Shown here in pieces: positions 28,578-36,673 of a stretch of 64,000 nt of DNA. The notes under the pieces were generated by a model that saw only the letters and a program-made list of their open reading frames with translations, did no database searches and had not been told where the DNA came from. Every line of letters starts with the position of its first letter. Position 1 is the stretch's first letter. The stretch comes from a virus. The DNA lies in IMG/VR virus record IMGVR_UViG_3300042319_002356, positions 1 through 64,000 of that record. One strand, 5' to 3'. The translations under genes were made by a program, and so were the position numbers.

Positions 28578-29012
28578 ATGTATAAAGAACTATCAGACAT
28601 ATTCCCATATCTAATCTCAATTAGAAAACTTGAGAATTATTTATCATTAGATATTGAGTTTCCATCTACTTGGAAATTACCTAAAAAATACGTAAATCCT
28701 GAAACTACAGTAGAACAACCAGTAACTAAAAATGATGTCAGATGTTTTTCATTTGCAGTACAGTTTGACGAAACTCAAATTGTTCAGATTTTCCAAAATG
28801 TGAAAAATATTATTTCTTGGAATAGAGAAAGAGAATTAAAAGATAAACTTTTACAAGATAAAGTTAATGAATTGAAGACATTTTTTGAAAAAAATTCATT
28901 AGATTCATTACAACATCTACAATTTAACATCCAAAATAATGTTTCAAAATTAGAACTTGAAGATGAAGGAAAAGATATTGAACTGGTATCAGACGGAGAT
29001 ACAGAAGGATAA
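28578..29012 (+). CDS. unknown protein with C-terminal coiled segment
   Basis: A 144-residue protein. Residues 1-80 look like a small alpha/beta domain (YLISIRKLENYLSLDIEFP; FSFAVQFDETQ). A charged helix (residues 85-125) and an acidic tail follow. Start one base after the previous stop. No recognised family. Confidence 0.6.
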   Translation: MYKELSDIFPYLISIRKLENYLSLDIEFPSTWKLPKKYVNPETTVEQPVTKNDVRCFSFAVQFDETQIVQIFQNVKNIISWNRERELKDKLLQDKVNELKTFFEKNSLDSLQHLQFNIQNNVSKLELEDEGKDIELVSDGDTEG

Positions 29013-29145
29013 CCAAGATTTGAAAAGAGAAAAAGATGAGTTTATCAAAAAAATTAAAAAGATTAAAAAGGATGAACTCATTAACCAAACACCAAAGAAG
29101 TTAACATTATGGGAGAGAATCAAAAAAGTTTTAACCAACACTTAG
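28963..29145 (+). CDS. small Lys-rich protein
   Basis: A 60-residue highly basic helix (KKIKKIKKDELINQ) ending in KLTLWERIKKVLTNT. It overlaps the previous gene by 50 nt and the next by 37 nt in different frames, so confidence is moderate. Without it a 96-nt gap would remain. Function unknown. Confidence 0.45.
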   Translation: MKEKILNWYQTEIQKDNQDLKREKDEFIKKIKKIKKDELINQTPKKLTLWERIKKVLTNT

Positions 29146-29354
29146 GAGAATTAGCTGAAGTTGCGGACAAAGTACAGAATTTATATAAAGGTAAATCAAC
29201 GATAGTATTTGAGTTGAGCCCTTTTGAATTTGCGACTTTCAAGGGTTTGTTAGACCCTAATAATCTTAATAAGGAACAATTTAAAATTGATATTTCAGGA
29301 ACTGAATTTATTTATCTTTTGGATGAGTCGTTGACCGACGATATAACATCTTAA
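29109..29354 (+). CDS. small unknown protein
   Basis: An 81-residue protein (SFNQHLGELAEVADKVQNLY...). Its 3' end overlaps the 3' end of the convergent minus-strand gene by 47 nt. The sequence is acidic with no known domain. Confidence 0.6.
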   Translation: MGENQKSFNQHLGELAEVADKVQNLYKGKSTIVFELSPFEFATFKGLLDPNNLNKEQFKIDISGTEFIYLLDESLTDDITS

Positions 29355-29949
29355 TATCAAAACCTTTATTTGTTAAAATACGATATAGTTCTTTTTTATG
29401 GGCAATATCTTCAGAATAACTGATTAAATAATCAGTTTTTTTGTTTTCTAAACAATATCTTTGTAGTTCATTTAAAAACCTCTTACTCTCAAAGTCGGTT
29501 TTACATGAGTAAACTTTGATTATTTCATCAGATTGGAATACGACTTTATTATTTATTTTAAAGACAGATTTCAAATCTTTATTTTTTGAAAATTCATTAA
29601 TTACCTCTAAGAAAGTTAGTTTCTTTTTATTTTTAATATCGTAAACTCTTTCTTCATATTTGAAATTTTGAAGTTTGATTATCATATAGTCAGTACCCTC
29701 AACCTTATGGTCAATGTTCCTACCGAACTCATCACGATATATTGTTGACGATAATTTACCACCTAATTCTAAAACTGCTATCTCAAATTTACACTCTTTA
29801 CCATTCTCAAATTCAACAGGAAAATATATGTTTTGATTTGAAATAAAATTGTTGTAGAATTTAAAGCAGTTGTCTTTACCAATAAATTTCTTTATTATTT
29901 TTTGTCTTAATTTATTTTTAAATAAAACTACTAAAAAATTTGTAAGCAT
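29308..29949 (-). CDS. unknown protein on the minus strand
   Basis: A 213-residue protein (FPVEFENGKECKFEIAVLELGG; YLISYSEDIAHKKELYRIL). It is one of only a few minus-strand genes in the window. Its ATG (29949-29947) shares two bases with the ATG of dnaJ on the other strand, so the two genes diverge from one CATG palindrome. The first internal Met is near residue 90, so a shorter ATG start is unlikely. No family is recognised. Confidence 0.65.
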   Translation of the reverse strand: MLTNFLVVLFKNKLRQKIIKKFIGKDNCFKFYNNFISNQNIYFPVEFENGKECKFEIAVLELGGKLSSTIYRDEFGRNIDHKVEGTDYMIIKLQNFKYEERVYDIKNKKKLTFLEVINEFSKNKDLKSVFKINNKVVFQSDEIIKVYSCKTDFESKRFLNELQRYCLENKKTDYLISYSEDIAHKKELYRILTNKGFDIKMLYRRSTTHPKDK

Positions 29950-30892
29950 GAAAGATTATTATTCAATATTAGGCTTAAATGATAAGGCAACTGAAGAAGA
30001 AATAAAGAAAACATATCGTCAGTTGGCGAAAGAATATCATCCAGATAAAAATCCTGACGGTGCTGAAAGATTTAAAGAAATTTCTGAAGCTTATGAAACT
30101 CTTTCAGACCCTCAGAAAAAATCGGATTATGATAACCGTAAGAACAATCCATTTGATAATATGGGGGGTGGTGGTAATCCATTTGACATATTTAGCCAAA
30201 TGTTTGGTGGAAGAGGTCAAAAATCTAAAAGACGAGGAACCGATAAGGTAGTTAATATTGCAATCACAATTGCTGAGTCATACTTGGCAGTAGAGAAAGT
30301 TATTGATTATGTTAGAAACGTTAAATGTGACCCTTGTAATGGGTCTGGTGGGGAGAAACAACAGTGTAGTAGATGTGGGGGTAGGGGACAAATAATATTC
30401 AAAACAGGAACAGGATTTTTTGGTCAAGTTATGGCTCAAACATGTGACCAATGTCAAGGTAGAGGAGTGGTATTTAAAAATGTGTGTCAAACTTGCAAAG
30501 GAGGTGCCGCAGTTCCAAAATCTGAAAAAATACAAATTAATGTCCCACATGGTATTGATAACGGTGAATTATTAAGAGTGCAAAATATGGGAGATTTTCA
30601 GGATGGAGGATATGGAGATTTGATTGTTAGAGTTTCACTTGCTCAAGGAGAATCAATGTACAAAGAAGGTGATAACCTATTCTTTGATATAATATTAACA
30701 TTAGATGAATTAAAGAAAGGTGAGTTTGACGTGGCTCATCCAGAAGGTAAATTAACCATCAAATTGCCAAATACCCTAACAACCCAAACTCCGTTAAGAG
30801 TTAAGGGTAAAGGGTTTAAACGTAATAGTCTTGGAGATTTTTACTTGAATATAGATTTAAGTATTGATAGAACTCAATTAAACAATAATTGA
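29948..30892 (+). CDS. dnaJ: DnaJ (Hsp40) co-chaperone
   Basis: A 314-residue type I DnaJ. The J domain begins at MKDYYSILGL with HPD at residues 31-33; a Gly/Phe region follows (GGGGNPFDIF). Four zinc-finger motifs are complete (CDPCNGSG, CSRCGGRG, CDQCQGRG, CQTCKGG), then the C-terminal substrate-binding domains. I chose 29948 because the longer frame from 29870 adds a hydrophobic stretch not found in DnaJ. It should stimulate the phage DnaK at 57623 or host DnaK, probably for virion protein folding or replisome remodelling. Confidence 0.93.
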   Translation: MKDYYSILGLNDKATEEEIKKTYRQLAKEYHPDKNPDGAERFKEISEAYETLSDPQKKSDYDNRKNNPFDNMGGGGNPFDIFSQMFGGRGQKSKRRGTDKVVNIAITIAESYLAVEKVIDYVRNVKCDPCNGSGGEKQQCSRCGGRGQIIFKTGTGFFGQVMAQTCDQCQGRGVVFKNVCQTCKGGAAVPKSEKIQINVPHGIDNGELLRVQNMGDFQDGGYGDLIVRVSLAQGESMYKEGDNLFFDIILTLDELKKGEFDVAHPEGKLTIKLPNTLTTQTPLRVKGKGFKRNSLGDFYLNIDLSIDRTQLNNN

Positions 30893-31023
30893 ATTAGTTT
30901 GATTGTTCCGTAAATACTCGTACCTAAAAAGTAAATTGAAAAAATAATTGGCCAAAACAGACTGTTCTTTAATTTTTCACAAGCCTTACATTTTTCTTCT
31001 TTCAAATTGATTTTGTTTTCCAT
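30874..31023 (-). CDS. small membrane protein on the minus strand
   Basis: A 49-residue protein. A CKAC motif (C12, C15) precedes one hydrophobic span (residues 21-38). It converges on dnaJ with a 19-nt overlap. The coding frame ends in TGA and starts with ATG at 31023. No family is recognised. Confidence 0.55.
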   Translation of the reverse strand: MENKINLKEEKCKACEKLKNSLFWPIIFSIYFLGTSIYGTIKLIQLLFN

Positions 31024-31050
31024 ATTTGAAGTTTATTTATAAATAACCCA

Positions 31051-31079
31051 TTTGTCAATTGATATTTTCATTATCTTTG
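31051..31079 (+). promoter_or_regulatory. class A promoter (TTTG-N17-TATCTTTG)
   Basis: TTTG at 31051-31054 and TATCTTTG at 31072-31079. The ATG at 31084 is 4 nt past the -7 box, so the mRNA would be leaderless. Confidence 0.65.
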
Positions 31080-31083
31080 TAAA

Positions 31084-31215
31084 ATGGAAAATGAAAAGTT
31101 ACAATTGAATGTACGGCACGTGGCACAGATTGTTAGACGTAATATGATAACCCGTGTAAAACCATCGGGTAAAGTGTATAAGCGTAATAAAAAGGTTGAT
31201 ATGATTAACGATTAA
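31084..31215 (+). CDS. small basic protein
   Basis: A 43-residue Arg/Lys-rich protein (VRHVAQIVRRNMITRVKPSG). It lies directly behind a class A promoter and before the Dam-type methylase. Its charge suggests nucleic-acid or polymerase binding, but this is only inference. Confidence 0.55.
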   Translation: MENEKLQLNVRHVAQIVRRNMITRVKPSGKVYKRNKKVDMIND

Positions 31216-31238
31216 CCTTATATTTTATAAAAAAAATT

Positions 31239-32078
31239 ATGCTGTCATACATCGGTGGAAAAAGTAAAATTGGTAAATGGATTGTTCCATTCTACCCAAA
31301 AGATATGGAGACATATGTTGAAACATTTGGTGGAATGTTTTGGTGTTTCTATAATATGAATTTAAAAGATTACCCAAATCTAAAAAGAGTTGTTTATAAC
31401 GACTTCAATCCATTAAACTACAACTTGTTTATGTGTTTACAAAACCCTAGTGTTTTGTTGTCCGCAATCAATTCAATTCCCTGCCAACAGATGGGTGAGG
31501 AAGTTACTCCATCAATTTATAAAGAACAATTTCAATCATTCCAGAAGGAGATATTTGGGGAGGGATTTACAATTAACTATCCTGATTATGATGTTGCTGC
31601 AAAATATGCGTATGTCCTAACTCAAGTATTCAGTGGTTCCAAACCTGAGACATCTTCATTTATTGATTTAAAAGGGAAGTACAAATCAAAATATCTTACA
31701 TTCAGAGATAAGTTGTCTAAACCAGAATGGGTTGAACACTTTAATAAGATTAGTCATTTCAGATTGGGTGACTTTGAAGATGTTATTAAAGAGTTTGATA
31801 GTCCAACAACTTATTTTTATGTTGACCCACCCTATTGGAAGACTGAGAATTACTACTCAAATCACGACTTTGATAGAGAGGACCATGAAAGATTAGCTAA
31901 TTGTTTAAAAAATATTCAAGGTAAGTTTTCATTATCATATTACGATTTCGTACTTTTGCACGAATGGTTTCCCGAAGACCAATATAAGTGGGAGAAGAAA
32001 CAATTTGCAAAGGCGGCCGCCGCAAAGAAAGGAACTACTCAAAATATGGGGGAAGAACTGTTAATTATGAACTATTGA
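31239..32078 (+). CDS. Dam-type (D12 class) DNA adenine methyltransferase
   Basis: A 279-residue N6-adenine methyltransferase. The AdoMet-binding motifs are LSYIGGKSKIG and YVETFGGMFWCFYN at the N-terminus, and catalytic motif IV is VDPPYWKTENYY near residue 195. The C-terminus is short, with an Ala/Lys-rich loop (KAAAAKKG). No restriction-enzyme gene is adjacent, so an orphan methylase protecting phage DNA or marking it is likely. Confidence 0.85.
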   Translation: MLSYIGGKSKIGKWIVPFYPKDMETYVETFGGMFWCFYNMNLKDYPNLKRVVYNDFNPLNYNLFMCLQNPSVLLSAINSIPCQQMGEEVTPSIYKEQFQSFQKEIFGEGFTINYPDYDVAAKYAYVLTQVFSGSKPETSSFIDLKGKYKSKYLTFRDKLSKPEWVEHFNKISHFRLGDFEDVIKEFDSPTTYFYVDPPYWKTENYYSNHDFDREDHERLANCLKNIQGKFSLSYYDFVLLHEWFPEDQYKWEKKQFAKAAAAKKGTTQNMGEELLIMNY

Positions 32079-32088
32079 TATATTTATA
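32079..32088 (+). promoter_or_regulatory. class B promoter candidate
   Basis: TATATTTATA directly follows the methylase stop, 13 nt before the ATG at 32102. Confidence 0.6.
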
Positions 32089-32101
32089 TAAAAAAAATAA
32101 T

Positions 32102-33946
32102 ATGAAATTACTTGATACTCTCAAAAAAAACATTATTCTAGAAGTTTCTGAAAAAGTTAAGAAACAACTTATTGATAGATACAAGAATGTTGAGAATGTA
32201 ACTGATGATGAAGATACAATCGTGTCATATTTAAATGACTTTGAAAAATATAAAAACGGATTACCATCTGATAAAAGAGATTTGACAAGGAGAGATTTCA
32301 CTTATGCCGAATTAAAATCTTTAATTGATGGTAAGAGACAAACAAAAACGACTGGTGACTTATTTACCGACTTTAAAGAGAAGGCGAAAGAAAGAGGAGA
32401 GAAAGTAAGTGACTCGGAACTTAGAATGTTGTTGAAGAAATTCAATGAGGTTAAGTCAAAATTACCTGAGAAGTATCAAAACCCTTTGAAATTCAAATAT
32501 TTGGATTTAGTAAAGTTGATTGGTGAAACTTATCAAAAATTAATTACACCTATCTTGTTGGAAAAATTCAAGAAAGAGAATAGTAATTTGACTGATGACC
32601 AAATATTATTTTATATTACCCAATATTTAGAAATTTATCCTGAAATTCCATTTAAAACCAAACCGGCAAATCAAATGTCATTTACCGAGTTTGAGCATTT
32701 GATTGATGGAATTATGGCTAAAAAATCTCCAAAAGAAAGAGAATCTAATTCTGATATTGAAGCTATCCCAACTGTGTATAAGGATAATAACCTAACGATT
32801 TTTGCACCGAAGAAGAAAAACGAATGTATTACACTACAACACGGAAGAAGTTGGTGTACAAGTAGAATGGGTGGAGGTAATTTGTATTACAACTATCGTT
32901 TAGGTAATGAGAGAACATTGTATTATGTTGTTGATGAAGATTTACCATATGATGATTTGAATTTTGCGTCAGTAATTCTTGTTGACCCTTATGGTGGTAT
33001 GGCACTCGCTGATGGCTCAAACTCTGGAAAATATAGTGGACACCAAAATGTTCCGTGGAGTGATATCATTTCAAAAATACCTAAGTTAAAAGGATTACAG
33101 GATTTGTTAAAACCTGAACCATTAACTGCCGAAGAAAAAGAGTTAATTAGAAAATACCAAAGTGTTAGAGTTCCTGATGATAGAGAATTAAGTACTCTTG
33201 GAGACGACAAAGATATTGAATTGTGGATGGAGGTTAATAGCCCAAGAATTTCAAGTTTTCAATATTCAAATCTTTCTTCGGAATTACAGAAAAAATATAT
33301 CGCACTTGGATTTGATTTAAATTCTGAACAAATCCAATCATCAAAACCTGAAGTTTTAAAATACTACATTAGTAAAAAAGTTGAAAGTATTAAAACTAAA
33401 GGATTAGGTTCATTAACTGAACAAGATATTGCATTATTGAATACTCCGGTATTAGCAAAATTAAAAGAGGAATTAAAACCAAAATTGGGTCAATCATTAA
33501 CTGCTGGTAAAGGTGAATTATTGGAAGTTGAATTCCCAAGAAGTGATAACTCTAAATTTGTTGCACTATATGGGTTTAATGAACTATTTGAAATGGCTGA
33601 CCCAAATGTTGATTCAATCATGATTACTAATAAGAGTGATGTGAAAATGGCATTTGACATTCCACCATCAATTGGAAGATTTACAAAGGCTGACTCTATC
33701 TTCTTTAGTAATATTATTAAAAGTTTACCTGAAGAAATTGCCCAATGTACACAGTTGAATTTCTTATCGTTACCTGATAACAAATCTTTGGAGACGTTAC
33801 CTTGGAATGCGATTAATTCAATTGAATCATTAGGTTTCTTGAATTTAGATGGTAATTCTAATTTGGAACTTCCTGAAGAATTCCATAGAAATTGGAAGAG
33901 TGGTGACTTTTCAAACGAAGGATTCTATATTAGAAACGAAGATTAA
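32102..33946 (+). CDS. large unknown protein with a SWCTSR-type domain and leucine-rich repeats
   Basis: A 614-residue protein. I chose 32102 because it follows a class B motif; the frame extends further upstream only by overlapping the methylase. Residues 1-200 are charged helices. A compact domain near 225-330 contains HGRSWCTSRMGGGN, NYRLGNERTLYYVVDED and VILVDPYGGMALADG. The C-terminal 100 residues carry leucine-rich repeats (LPEEIAQCTQLNFLSLPDN..., LETLPWNAINSIESLGFLNL). The middle domain recurs in large-phage proteins in my recollection but has no assigned function. A virion or injected protein is possible. Confidence 0.6.
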   Translation: MKLLDTLKKNIILEVSEKVKKQLIDRYKNVENVTDDEDTIVSYLNDFEKYKNGLPSDKRDLTRRDFTYAELKSLIDGKRQTKTTGDLFTDFKEKAKERGEKVSDSELRMLLKKFNEVKSKLPEKYQNPLKFKYLDLVKLIGETYQKLITPILLEKFKKENSNLTDDQILFYITQYLEIYPEIPFKTKPANQMSFTEFEHLIDGIMAKKSPKERESNSDIEAIPTVYKDNNLTIFAPKKKNECITLQHGRSWCTSRMGGGNLYYNYRLGNERTLYYVVDEDLPYDDLNFASVILVDPYGGMALADGSNSGKYSGHQNVPWSDIISKIPKLKGLQDLLKPEPLTAEEKELIRKYQSVRVPDDRELSTLGDDKDIELWMEVNSPRISSFQYSNLSSELQKKYIALGFDLNSEQIQSSKPEVLKYYISKKVESIKTKGLGSLTEQDIALLNTPVLAKLKEELKPKLGQSLTAGKGELLEVEFPRSDNSKFVALYGFNELFEMADPNVDSIMITNKSDVKMAFDIPPSIGRFTKADSIFFSNIIKSLPEEIAQCTQLNFLSLPDNKSLETLPWNAINSIESLGFLNLDGNSNLELPEEFHRNWKSGDFSNEGFYIRNED

Positions 33947-33952
33947 TAATTA

Positions 33953-33984
33953 TTTGGTTAATTGACTAAACTTTTTTATTTTTG
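33953..33984 (+). promoter_or_regulatory. class A promoter (TTTG-N20-TATTTTTG)
   Basis: TTTG at 33953-33956 and TATTTTTG at 33977-33984. The ATG at 33992 follows 7 nt later. Confidence 0.6.
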
Positions 33985-33991
33985 TAAAAAA

Positions 33992-34279
33992 ATGGCAAGA
34001 ATGAAAAACATAGATGTTGAAATTTACTTTAGTCAGTTGCATAGTTTCTTTGAAAATAATCCTAACGATTTAATATCCCTTATCGGAAAATCCGATAGGG
34101 ATATTTTTTATGAAAAACTTAAAGACCTTGCATATACCAATTACGAGAATGGTGATGATATTACTTTAACTAACCAACAGTTAATGGGTGTTGTATTGGA
34201 AGTGTTAGATATTAATAGGGAGAAACCTGTTGACAAAACTTTTTTTGAAACAAAATTAGGAAAAGTTTGTATGAATTGA
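33992..34279 (+). CDS. small unknown protein
   Basis: A 95-residue protein. I took the ATG at 33992 because the longer non-ATG start (33962) lies within the promoter. A start at 34001 is also possible. The gene contains a strong terminator-like hairpin at 34072-34109 in its middle. Mostly helical and acidic; no family recognised. Confidence 0.6.
   Translation: MARMKNIDVEIYFSQLHSFFENNPNDLISLIGKSDRDIFYEKLKDLAYTNYENGDDITLTNQQLMGVVLEVLDINREKPVDKTFFETKLGKVCMN
34072..34109 (+). terminator. terminator-like hairpin inside a coding region
   Basis: A stem of 15 pairs with one bulged T (AATATCCCTTATCGGA/TCCGATAGGGATATT), an AAA loop and a following T run, all within the coding frame of the 33992 gene. 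It may act as an attenuator. Confidence 0.6.
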
Positions 34280-34296
34280 TTTTTTGCTTATCTTTG
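34266..34296 (+). promoter_or_regulatory. class A promoter (TTTG-N19-TATCTTTG)
   Basis: TTTG at 34266-34269 and TATCTTTG at 34289-34296, with exact 19-nt spacing. It drives the DUF932-like gene with a leader of about 35 nt. Confidence 0.75.
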
Positions 34297-34333
34297 TACT
34301 CACAAAACAAGTAAATAATCTAAAATAAACAAT

Positions 34334-35092
34334 ATGAACACACCAATTTCTTTTGACAACTTAAAGACAATCTGTCCAGCAGCATTCGCAACAAAACCTT
34401 CTGACAAGGTTTCAGACAAGTATTCATTCGTTCCAACAGTTGAAGTAATTGAGAACTTCCAAAAAGAAGGGTGGAATGTGTTTTCAGCACAACAAAGAGG
34501 TAGTGGTTCATATGGAAGACATATGATTCGTCTTCGTAACGGTGACCTCCCACAAGTTGGAGACTCTTTGATTGAAGCAATCATTACGAACTCACACGAC
34601 GGAACTGCTAAGTTGAATATTAGTTCAGGTTTGTATCGTTTGGTTTGTTCTAACGGTTTGGTAATCCCACAAGGTGTATTTGAATCAATTCAAGTTTTAC
34701 ACAAGAACATTGAGTTCCAAGACGTTAAAGAAATCAGTAATCAAATCTCTGAAACTTTACCACTCATTCAAGGTTCAATGAAGACAATGCAAGAGCGTAT
34801 CTTGACTTTTGATGAGAAGCGTGATTTCGCAAAAGAAGCGATTGAGTTACGTTGGGAAAACAACAAGAATGTTAAAAACATTTCTTTGAACGATATGATT
34901 ATCCCAAAACGTCAAGATGACATGGGTGATGATATGTGGAGAGTATTTAACGTGGTTCAAGAGAAATTGGTTCGTGGAGGTTTGATTTACAAAACCGACT
35001 CAGGTAGAAATGTCCGCACTCGTCAGTTGACAGATGTGGTAGGTAACACCAAGTTTAACCGTGAATTGTGGGAGTTGGCATCATCTTATTGA
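34334..35092 (+). CDS. DUF932-like phage protein
   Basis: A 252-residue protein matching the DUF932/DUF945-type phage and plasmid proteins: KYSFVPTVEVIENFQKEGW, then HMIRLRN and the central SGLYRLVCSNGLVIP. The family is common next to early genes of large phages and plasmids and has no settled function. The strong class A promoter and better codon choice than its neighbours suggest high early expression. Confidence 0.75.
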   Translation: MNTPISFDNLKTICPAAFATKPSDKVSDKYSFVPTVEVIENFQKEGWNVFSAQQRGSGSYGRHMIRLRNGDLPQVGDSLIEAIITNSHDGTAKLNISSGLYRLVCSNGLVIPQGVFESIQVLHKNIEFQDVKEISNQISETLPLIQGSMKTMQERILTFDEKRDFAKEAIELRWENNKNVKNISLNDMIIPKRQDDMGDDMWRVFNVVQEKLVRGGLIYKTDSGRNVRTRQLTDVVGNTKFNRELWELASSY

Positions 35093-35121
35093 TGCCACCC
35101 CTTCACTAAAAAATTAAAATT

Positions 35122-35361
35122 ATGAAAGCAAAGTTAGAATTTGATTTGGATGATGTTGATGATAGAATGGCACACTTACGTTGTGTCAAATCAACAGATA
35201 TGGCGTTGGTTTTGTGGGAAATGTCATTGAATATGCGTAAAAGAGTTACATCGGGTTATGATGAAAAGGATGACTTTTACAGAGGTGTGGATGCGGTATT
35301 TGAAAGATACAATGAGTTAATGCAAGAACATAATTTAGACCCTGAAGAATTAATAAGATGA
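35122..35361 (+). CDS. small conserved-type phage protein
   Basis: A 79-residue acidic protein (FDLDDVDDRMAHLRCVKSTD...). The pattern recalls small early proteins of T4-like phages. It overlaps the next start by four bases (ATGA). No function is known. Confidence 0.65.
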   Translation: MKAKLEFDLDDVDDRMAHLRCVKSTDMALVLWEMSLNMRKRVTSGYDEKDDFYRGVDAVFERYNELMQEHNLDPEELIR

Positions 35362-35966
35362 ACATAAAATTCAAGGATACTTTTTTTGAAAGTTTCAAAA
35401 GAATGATTAATCGGGAAAGATGGTATTGGAAAACTTGGGACTTGTTCAGATATGACATCCCAAGATTTTTCCGTAACCTGTGGTTATTCCGTAAAAACTT
35501 ATGGAATCACACCTGGTATAATGGTGACAGTTCGGTTTTGCCTTGGGTTAAAACTGCTGTTGATGATATGGCTTGGAGAATTGAAAAATATGGGCACGAG
35601 GTTGATGAAAGTCGTTTGAAGAAAGTTGCGAAGATGAGACGATTATCTTATTTGATTGATGTTTGTGTCAATGACACTTTCATTGAGGAGGCGGAAAAAG
35701 AGTTGGGATTTGAGTATGTTTATTACCCATTTGAGTTTGAAGAAATTTCAGGTAGTGAAGATTTATACCAATTAAAACAAAATGAAAACCCAACGGACAA
35801 AGAGAATAATTCAAAAATTCTTAAACGGTCTCATCAGATTCAAAAAGAATATTGGGAGGAACTATGTGCAATTATCAAAGGACCTGACTACGATGAATTA
35901 AGAAACTCTGAGGAAGGTTGGGATGAAAAATACGATGGAAGTGACCTAAGAGCTTGGTGGGACTAA
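35358..35966 (+). CDS. unknown phage protein rich in Trp/Arg
   Basis: A 202-residue protein with a basic Trp-rich N-terminus (RERWYWKTWDLFRYDIPRFF) and an acidic C-terminal half ending in GSDLRAWWD. It is translationally coupled to the previous gene. No catalytic motif is visible. The aromatic/basic head could contact membranes or nucleic acid. Confidence 0.6.
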   Translation: MNIKFKDTFFESFKRMINRERWYWKTWDLFRYDIPRFFRNLWLFRKNLWNHTWYNGDSSVLPWVKTAVDDMAWRIEKYGHEVDESRLKKVAKMRRLSYLIDVCVNDTFIEEAEKELGFEYVYYPFEFEEISGSEDLYQLKQNENPTDKENNSKILKRSHQIQKEYWEELCAIIKGPDYDELRNSEEGWDEKYDGSDLRAWWD

Positions 35967-35981
35967 TCAAAACTAAATAAT

Positions 35982-36167
35982 ATGAGTGGACACAGTATGA
36001 GAATGTTGGAGGATTTTCTTCAACAGAAGAAAAAAACCGCAGAAGGATTAATGAGTAAAACTAGCCAAAAGGACTATTTTAGAGGTCAAGTTGAAATGAT
36101 TGATGAAATTTTATCGGATATTAAGAAAAAACCCACACCTTTTAATCCATGGCTGATGCCGTTCTAA
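35982..36167 (+). CDS. small unknown protein
   Basis: A 61-residue mainly helical protein (MRMLEDFLQQKKKTAEGL) ending in PFNPWLMPF. It sits in the early cluster and has no known domain. Confidence 0.55.
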   Translation: MSGHSMRMLEDFLQQKKKTAEGLMSKTSQKDYFRGQVEMIDEILSDIKKKPTPFNPWLMPF

Positions 36168-36177
36168 AATTTTGCCT

Positions 36178-36185
36178 TATCTTTG
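36178..36185 (+). promoter_or_regulatory. class A -7 box (TATCTTTG)
   Basis: TATCTTTG ends 4 nt before the ATG at 36190. No good TTTG box is visible at -33. A leaderless transcript is expected. Confidence 0.55.
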
Positions 36186-36189
36186 TGGT

Positions 36190-36672
36190 ATGGATAACGA
36201 ACTAAAATACATACCAACAAAGGAAGCGATTATTGGATACGGTGATTCATTAATTGCGAAAGGGGAAAGTAATGATTGTGTTGTTAGAGCTATATCATCA
36301 GCATTTCAAATGCATTATGACAGAGCTCACGAATTTGTTAAAGAAAAGTTTGGTCGTGAAAACCGAAAAGGAACAAGATTCTTTGTTGGTGGGATGCGAC
36401 GTATGGAAGATGATGGACAGGATATTAATTTAAAGTCATTTGAAAGTATGGGTGACCAACGAGGACATATGGGTTATGATGTTATTGTAAAAGGTCAAAC
36501 CGTTAAACGTAAAATGACAACTGGTACATTCATTAAGAAATATTCTGTTGGGAAGTATCTTGTAGTTGTTCGTGGTCACGCTTTCTCCATTATTGACGGT
36601 AATGTTGTTGGTAACCAAGAGGACGCTAAAATGAAAAAAAGAGTTATTAATCACGCATTTAAGGTATTATAA
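36190..36672 (+). CDS. papain-like/C39-like cysteine-protease fold protein
   Basis: A 160-residue protein. SNDCVVRAISSAF gives a Cys at a helix start (C30), and KYLVVVRGHAFSIIDGNVVG gives a His followed by a strand and Asp. This C...H...D arrangement is typical of papain-like cysteine peptidases and related phage proteins. I chose 36190 because the longer non-ATG form (36172) starts inside the promoter. Its substrate is unknown; host protein cleavage or deamidation is possible. Confidence 0.65.
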   Translation: MDNELKYIPTKEAIIGYGDSLIAKGESNDCVVRAISSAFQMHYDRAHEFVKEKFGRENRKGTRFFVGGMRRMEDDGQDINLKSFESMGDQRGHMGYDVIVKGQTVKRKMTTGTFIKKYSVGKYLVVVRGHAFSIIDGNVVGNQEDAKMKKRVINHAFKVL

Positions 36673-36673
36673 T

